Source: Mangifera indica
Taxonomy: Eukaryota > Streptophyta > Magnoliopsida > Sapindales > Anacardiaceae
NCBI RefSeq assembly: GCF_011075055.1
Contig: NC_058138.1
Location: 19,566,928-19,630,927 of the forward strand
DNA: 64,000 bases
Reading direction: 5' to 3'
This document shows positions 59,028-64,000 of the stretch, piece after piece. A program made the position numbers and the translations under genes. The notes beneath the pieces were generated by a model that searched no databases, was not told where the DNA came from, and saw nothing but the letters and a program-made list of their open reading frames with translations. Position 1 is the first letter of the stretch. Each line of letters starts with the position of its first letter.

Positions 59028-60241
59028 GGGATTTCTTAATTAATTAATTAATTACATCTTTTATAATCGAAATGAGATCTTTCACTAAATTATGTTTTCT
59101 CTAATTATCGCATGTGAAACACATGGATTGTCGCATGTTAGACAGTAATAATGAGATTTCTTAATTAATTAATTAATTACACCTTCTATAATTGAAATGA
59201 GATTTTTCATTGCTCTTTCACTAAATTATGTTTTCTCTAATTATAGCATGTGAAACACATGGATTGTCGTATGTTAGGTAGTAATAATGAGATTTCTTAA
59301 TTAATTAATTAATTACACCTTCAATAATTGAAATAAGATCTTTCATTGCGCTTTCACTAAATTATGTTTTATCTAATTATAGCATGTGAAACACATGGAT
59401 TGTCGCATGTTAAGCAGTAATAATGAGATTTCTTAATTAATTAATTAATTACACCTTCTATAATCGAAATGGGATCTTCCATTGCTATTTCACTAAATTA
59501 TGTTTTCTCTAATTATAGCATGTGAAACACATGGATTGTCGTATGTTAGACAGTAATAATGAGATTTCTTAATTAATTAATTAATTACACCTTCTATAAT
59601 TGAAATGGGATCTTCCATTGCTCTTTCACTAAATTATGTTTTCTCTAATTATAGCATGTGAAACACATGGATTGTCGCATGTTAGACAGTAACAATAAGA
59701 TTTCTTAATTAATTAATTAATTACACCTTCTATAATTGAAATGGGATCTTCCATTGCTGTTTCACTAAATTATGTTTTCTCTAATTATAGCATGTGAAAC
59801 ACATGGATTGTCGCATGTTAGACAGTAACAATGAGATTTCTTAATTAATTAATTAATTACACCTTCTATAATTGAAATAAGATCTTCCATTGCTCTTTCA
59901 CTAAATTATGTTTTCTCTAATTATAGCATGTGAAACACATGGATTGTCGTATGTTAGGCAGTAATAATGAGATTTCTTAATTAATTAATTAATTACATCT
60001 CCTATAATCGAAATGGGATCTTCCATTGCTCTTTCACTAAATTATGTTTTCTCTAATTATAGCATGTGAAACACATGGATTGTCGTATGTTAGACAGTAA
60101 TAATGAGATTTCTTAATTAATTAATTAATTACACCTTCTATAATTGAAATGAGATCTTCCATTGCTCTTTCACTAAATTATGTTTTATCTAATTATAGCA
60201 TGTGAAACACATGGATTGTCACATGTTAGACAGTAATAATT
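59028..60241. repeat. 136-bp tandem array, about nine copies
   Basis: The landmark ATTTCTTAATTAATTAATTA starts at 59031, 59156, 59292, 59428, 59564, 59700, 59836, 59972 and 60108. The spacing is 125 bp once, then exactly 136 bp seven times. The 125-bp first unit lacks 11 bp around CATTGCTCTTT. Copies differ by only a few substitutions, mostly in one patch (GATCTTTC/GATCTTCC, CTCTTTC/CTGTTTC) and in TCGCATG/TCGTATG. Each unit carries a perfect palindrome built on TTAATTAA repeats and an inverted repeat CATGTGAAACACATG, found at 59111 and at 136-bp steps from 59247 to 60199 (nine in all). There is no coding capacity. The low divergence suggests recent expansion or ongoing homogenisation. Confidence 0.97.
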
Positions 60242-60393
60242 TATCCTTTTATAATGTCTAAGATCTAAACATTTTGAAGAAGAATTTTATATTTTTCCAA
60301 TGAAACGTTACATGGTCACAAAATTATGTGTAAGATTTAGTTTCTAACGTGCATTGAAACCACTACAAGAGATCTCTATAAAATCTTTTTAAT

Positions 60394-60840
60394 TAGTGTT
60401 AAATTCGAACCAAACTAGTTTGGTTTGAATTTGTTTATTTCAAATATGAATCGAGTTCGAATTAAAAGATTCAATTTGTTTTAAAGTTAAATTGAACTCA
60501 AGTTAGAGAGAATTCGAATTGATTTAGCTCATAAGCTAGATAGATGACTTGATTCAGTTCGAACTTGACTCGTGGCTTGATTTGAATTATATTAAATAAT
60601 TGTTAAACGACCTCGTTTTGTTAATGACTCACAAATTTAAACTATGAATCTAAACCACTTGTCCAAGCTATAAATTTAAACCATAAATTTGAGCAAAACT
60701 TGAATAAAATAATTTTCATTCAAACTGAACTCGAACAACTCTTAATGTTGATTCGATGAATTTAAACTAAACTATTTTTTATTCGAATCGTATTTGAATT
60801 AAAGAATATTTGAACTCGGTTTGGTTCGTATCCACCGATG
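60394..60840. mobile_element. hAT-like MITE
   Basis: The left end begins TAGTGTTAAATTCGAACCAA. The right end, reverse complemented, begins CATCGGTGGATACGAACCAA and continues ACCGAGTTC. The flanking octamers TTTTTAAT (60386-60393) and TCTTTAAT (60841-60848) match at seven of eight positions, consistent with an hAT-type target duplication. The interior is rich in TTCGAAC/GTTCGAA words. It lies 150 bp from the tandem array. Confidence 0.65.
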
Positions 60841-60848
60841 TCTTTAAT

Positions 60849-63455
60849 ACCTTTCCTTTCACATGATTATCTATGTTTGTGAATTAGACATTATTATTAT
60901 TCACTACTTCAATAGTTGTTTTTCATTATTATAAATTCTTGACAATCTGATGGCTGAATTTAGGTTTAGATATGGTTGAAAGCAATAGACTATAAATATA
61001 ATATAAGATCAAAAACTTTGAAGGAGTATGATTGACATGGAATATTTTAGTATATTCATTCTTTGGTATAAACCTAAAATTTGGACCTTTTATTTTTAAT
61101 TGCAATTCAAAGTCAACTTGTATTATACATTTGAATAGTATGTGTATTAGGTATAGATAGGTGTATAAAAGTTGTTAAATAAATAAAAATTTCAAGGATT
61201 TTTTAATTCTAAATGGGTTATTTATACGAGAGATGATTATGATTGGATTTGTTATTATATCGTAAAGTAGGGGTGTAAATCGAGTTAAATTCGAATCAAT
61301 ACCAAGCTATGTTCAAGCTTGTTGTTGGTACGTAAGATGAGTTCGCAAGTCCAGAGCTATATTAATAAACTCTTAAAGTTTCAAATATTTCATTTATATA
61401 TACTCTTAGATTCCTATTTATTCATTTTAAAAATAAAGAAATAATTAATAAATATATAAATTATATAACAATTAGTGTTCAATCAAATACATAAAATTCA
61501 AGTCATTAAGTTCTAATAGATTGCTTTTTATTTAAAATAAATACCTTTTTTATATAATTATCTTTTACTATTTTTCGATTTAATTTTTGTTATCAGATAA
61601 TTTTGAACACCCCAATTAGTTAGAAACAAGATTTTAATTAGTTATAAGAAAATCTAAAACATATATATTTGATTCAGCTGCTAATGTTGGAAAAGAGACA
61701 CTGTATATCAGGAACTCTTGGATCTGCGTTGGCAATAGATGATTTTGTACGAGGTTTTATAAAAATACATTATCAAGGAGATGCATAAAATCAGTAACAC
61801 TTAAAAATCACGTGAAGAAAAAGACTAGTGAAAGATGAAGAGTTAGGCGCCACGTGCAGCACATTCTAAACATTGTCTCTTCAGAATATAAACAATATGG
61901 AGGACTTACAGTTGGAAATGTTCATCTCCACACGCCTACACAAACCTAAACGTCAGCCAATCCTCCTTTCAGGTTCCATTTTTATTGACTTTCCGAGCCT
62001 TGACCCTCTCTGCAACCACATTTTCATATATAAACAATTTATAACGACAGCAAAATGTCAAGAACCCTGGTGGTATTTTATGTTTAATTTCAAAGCCTGA
62101 GCTTACTTAAACCCCAGAATAAAGATCTTTGCAAGATATACTGCAATGCAAGTAACATTCAAAATGTCGACATATCCCAGTAAGAGTAGTGAAAGTTTGA
62201 TTGTTAAGTGAAGGAAGAGGCAGGTGAGCATACATGATGGTTGCCAGTTAGTTGGTAACTTACGTAGGTAATCGTAGAAGCAAAATATACAAAATAAATT
62301 AAACTAAGAGTAGGAATGAATATTGGAAAATTGAAATGTAGTTGGCCGTGAAAGACTCTCAAACGGAGGCCATTTATATGTACTAGAGCCGATCACCAAA
62401 CATCTCAGGCTAGAGGTTACAGGCGCATTCATGAATCTGATGAGTCTTAATTTTGCGAGTAAGATGCCGATAATACAGAGGGAAATTAACAGATAATTGC
62501 AAAGGACATGTCAAAATAGATGAGAAAGTGATTTTATATGAAGATGGTCCTAGCAAAGCTGAACATTTAGTACTTGAAGCTGTGAGGCTGAAAGGATGAT
62601 TGCATTCAAATTAAAAACAAGTAGTGGTAGGTGGAGGAATCTAATTTGACAATATGAAGATGTATATTTAGTTTTTACCCTATTTTTGGTGGACATGTTT
62701 GTACTTGTGGAAAGGCAGCTAATAAGTAGTCAGCCCTTTATTGGAAATATAATTGTTGAGGGATACACAGTATGGAGAAAAAGGATAAATTACCTTTAGA
62801 TAAACAGTGGGTAAAAGGAGGTAAGAGCATTAGCCTGCTACATAAAATTGAAGCCTCATTTTATGATTAAAACCATTAATCTCTCTGGTTCTCACCAACA
62901 AATACTTACCTAGTTATCATACTGTTCTGGGATGAATGCATGGAGATGTGTTTATGGAGTACGTGTTTGGTACATAGATAATATGTTATTTTATCTTTAA
63001 TTCAAAATTATTCAATCACATGATAATACGTTATTTGTATACTTAAATTGTATAATAAGAATGTGTTTGTGTAGTCTTACTGTGTGTTTTTGTCAGCCCG
63101 TGGAATAGGCAATTGCCTAGCCGCCGGCAACTGACCATTTTCTGACATTTTCAACAAGCATGCCTGGCCTATAAATTGCATTAAATATGAGATGAGTGGA
63201 TTTTTTCTTCTGTCTTTTTGTTTGTTAAAAATCAGTACAAAGCAACTGGTAACCGAGTCAAGTCAACACCCTAGGGCTTCTTGTTCAACCAAGGCACATA
63301 TAAAAAACATTTATTATATATATATTTTTTCAAATAAGACAAAGTAAAATAGTTGAACACACATTTAAAAAAGATTGTTGGATTTTCTTGACTCGATATG
63401 GGTGATTTGAAGTTGATTTTTTTAGTATGAAAAATATCAAGTCACTGAAAATATT
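60849..63455. other. Intergenic spacer with a promoter-like patch
   Basis: A possible further hAT-type end begins near 61,268 (TAGGGGTGTAAATCGAGTT). Two G-boxes (CACGTG at 61809-61814 and 61851-61856) precede TATA-like words near 61,886 and 62,027, but I find no convincing coding exon after them. An AT-rich MITE fragment lies at about 62,975-63,065. The rest is unremarkable AT-rich DNA. Confidence 0.45.
62975..63065 (+). mobile_element. AT-rich MITE family, copy D (fragment)
   Basis: A short diverged match to the family core: GATAATATGTTATTTTATCT, then TTCAAAATTATTCAATCACA, then TGATAATACGTTATTTGTAT. The ends are not clear. Confidence 0.35.
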
Positions 63456-63460
63456 GTAAG

Positions 63461-63781
63461 TGTTATAAACAGCCTAACAGATATTGTCCGTTTTGGGCTT
63501 CAAGCGTGCATAATTTTGTTCCTAAAATGCGTCTCTTGGGTAAAAGGTTTCTGGCCCCTGTTTATATACAAGCTCAGTAGACTGCACGAAAGCGATGTGG
63601 AACTTCAGGTCACAACACACCCCCCCATCGCGAATCGTGCTGATAACGTGTTATAAACAGCCCAACAGATATTGTCGTTTTGTTCCTAAAACACGTCTCT
63701 TGGGTAAAGGGCTTCTAACCCCTGTTTATATGCAAGCTCAGTAGACTGCACGGGAGCGATGTGGGACTTCAGGTCACAACA
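63461..63781 (-). mobile_element. 321-bp TRIM-type retrotransposon with 5-bp TSD
   Basis: A complete miniature LTR structure. LTR copies are 63461-63617 (157 bp) and 63649-63781 (133 bp). Both run TGTTATAAACAGCC to GGTCACAACA and so have TG/CA ends. The second lacks about 24 bp found in the first (the GGGCTTCAAGCGTGCATAAT region). The element is flanked by the 5-bp duplication GTAAG (63456-63460 and 63782-63786). Only 31 bp (63618-63648) separates the LTRs. Read on the - strand this gives a primer-site-like CGTTATCAGCACGA and then a purine tract GATGGGGGGG abutting the second LTR. LTRs carry a TATATAAAC promoter-like box on the - strand. With no coding capacity, it would have been mobilised in trans. 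Confidence 0.85.
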
Positions 63782-64000
63782 GTAAGAAAATTATTGTCCA
63801 TTAATTAATTCTATATATTGCCATCATTCAAAGCACAACAAAGTAATTCTGAATCTCAACCAAATCTTCATCCATAGTAACATGAACCAAATATCTGAAT
63901 GTGGATGATGTAAACGTAAATAATCTCAAAGTATTAAGAGATCAATTATAACCATATATTATCTGTATATAAAATTTCGACTTATTAATAAATGAAACAT

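Noticed and set aside
59028..60241. Possible CRISPR array
   Set aside because: Units are contiguous near-identical 136-bp tandem repeats with no unique spacers, in a plant nuclear context with no cas genes.
61873..62100. A 75-codon frame near the two G-boxes
   Set aside because: It has no recognisable domain and overlaps TATA-like motifs, so it is more likely untranslated.

Overview
The window is nuclear DNA from a flowering plant, most likely a eudicot. The evidence is compact GT-AG introns, AT-rich spacers, nuclear-type tRNA genes, plant-specific gene families (HD2 histone deacetylase, TIC100, phytosulfokine precursor, arogenate dehydratase) and many small plant-type transposon relics. I cannot name the species. 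I support nine protein-coding genes and two tRNA genes. One gene (U2AF35) is on the + strand. The other eight all lie on the - strand between about 11.3 and 53.8 kb.

Layout. 1-5.1 kb: AT-rich spacer. 5.09-5.32 kb: tRNA-Gly(UCC) on + and tRNA-Leu(UAA) on -. 5.56-8.30 kb: U2AF35 splicing factor, five coding exons, with a MITE in intron 1. 10.1-11.1 kb: a 962-bp hAT-like element with a perfect 8-bp target duplication. 11.35-14.45 kb: HD2-type histone deacetylase, nine coding exons, with a telo-box/site II promoter. 16.45-17.4 kb: DUF7054-like protein with a 5' UTR intron. 20.1-20.45 kb: an unrecognised 78-residue two-exon gene. 21.56-29.71 kb: TIC100, eleven coding exons. 31.66-32.40 kb: a Mutator-like non-autonomous element. 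32.98-33.66 kb: an unrecognised 226-residue protein with an ACGT-motif-rich promoter. About 35.9-36.5 kb: a retrotransposon gag relic. 39.5-39.95 kb: phytosulfokine precursor. 43.1-49.1 kb: mitochondrial IF-2, with a LINE relic inside an intron. 52.5-53.8 kb: intronless arogenate dehydratase with an AC element. 54-64 kb: gene-poor, with a nine-copy 136-bp tandem array, MITEs and a 321-bp TRIM retrotransposon with its 5-bp target duplication.

The genes are individually regulated nuclear housekeeping and signalling genes and do not form a pathway cluster. Three products act in organelles: TIC100 in the plastid inner envelope, IF-2 in mitochondria and arogenate dehydratase in plastids. Promoter motifs fit the functions: site II motifs upstream of IF-2, telo-box plus site II upstream of HD2, and an AC-I MYB site upstream of arogenate dehydratase. 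I found no convincing new multi-gene system. The most novel material is the 136-bp array, the minimal TRIM, the MITE families, and two small genes I cannot place. Exon coordinates are hand-derived from splice signals, reading phase and protein similarity, without transcript data.
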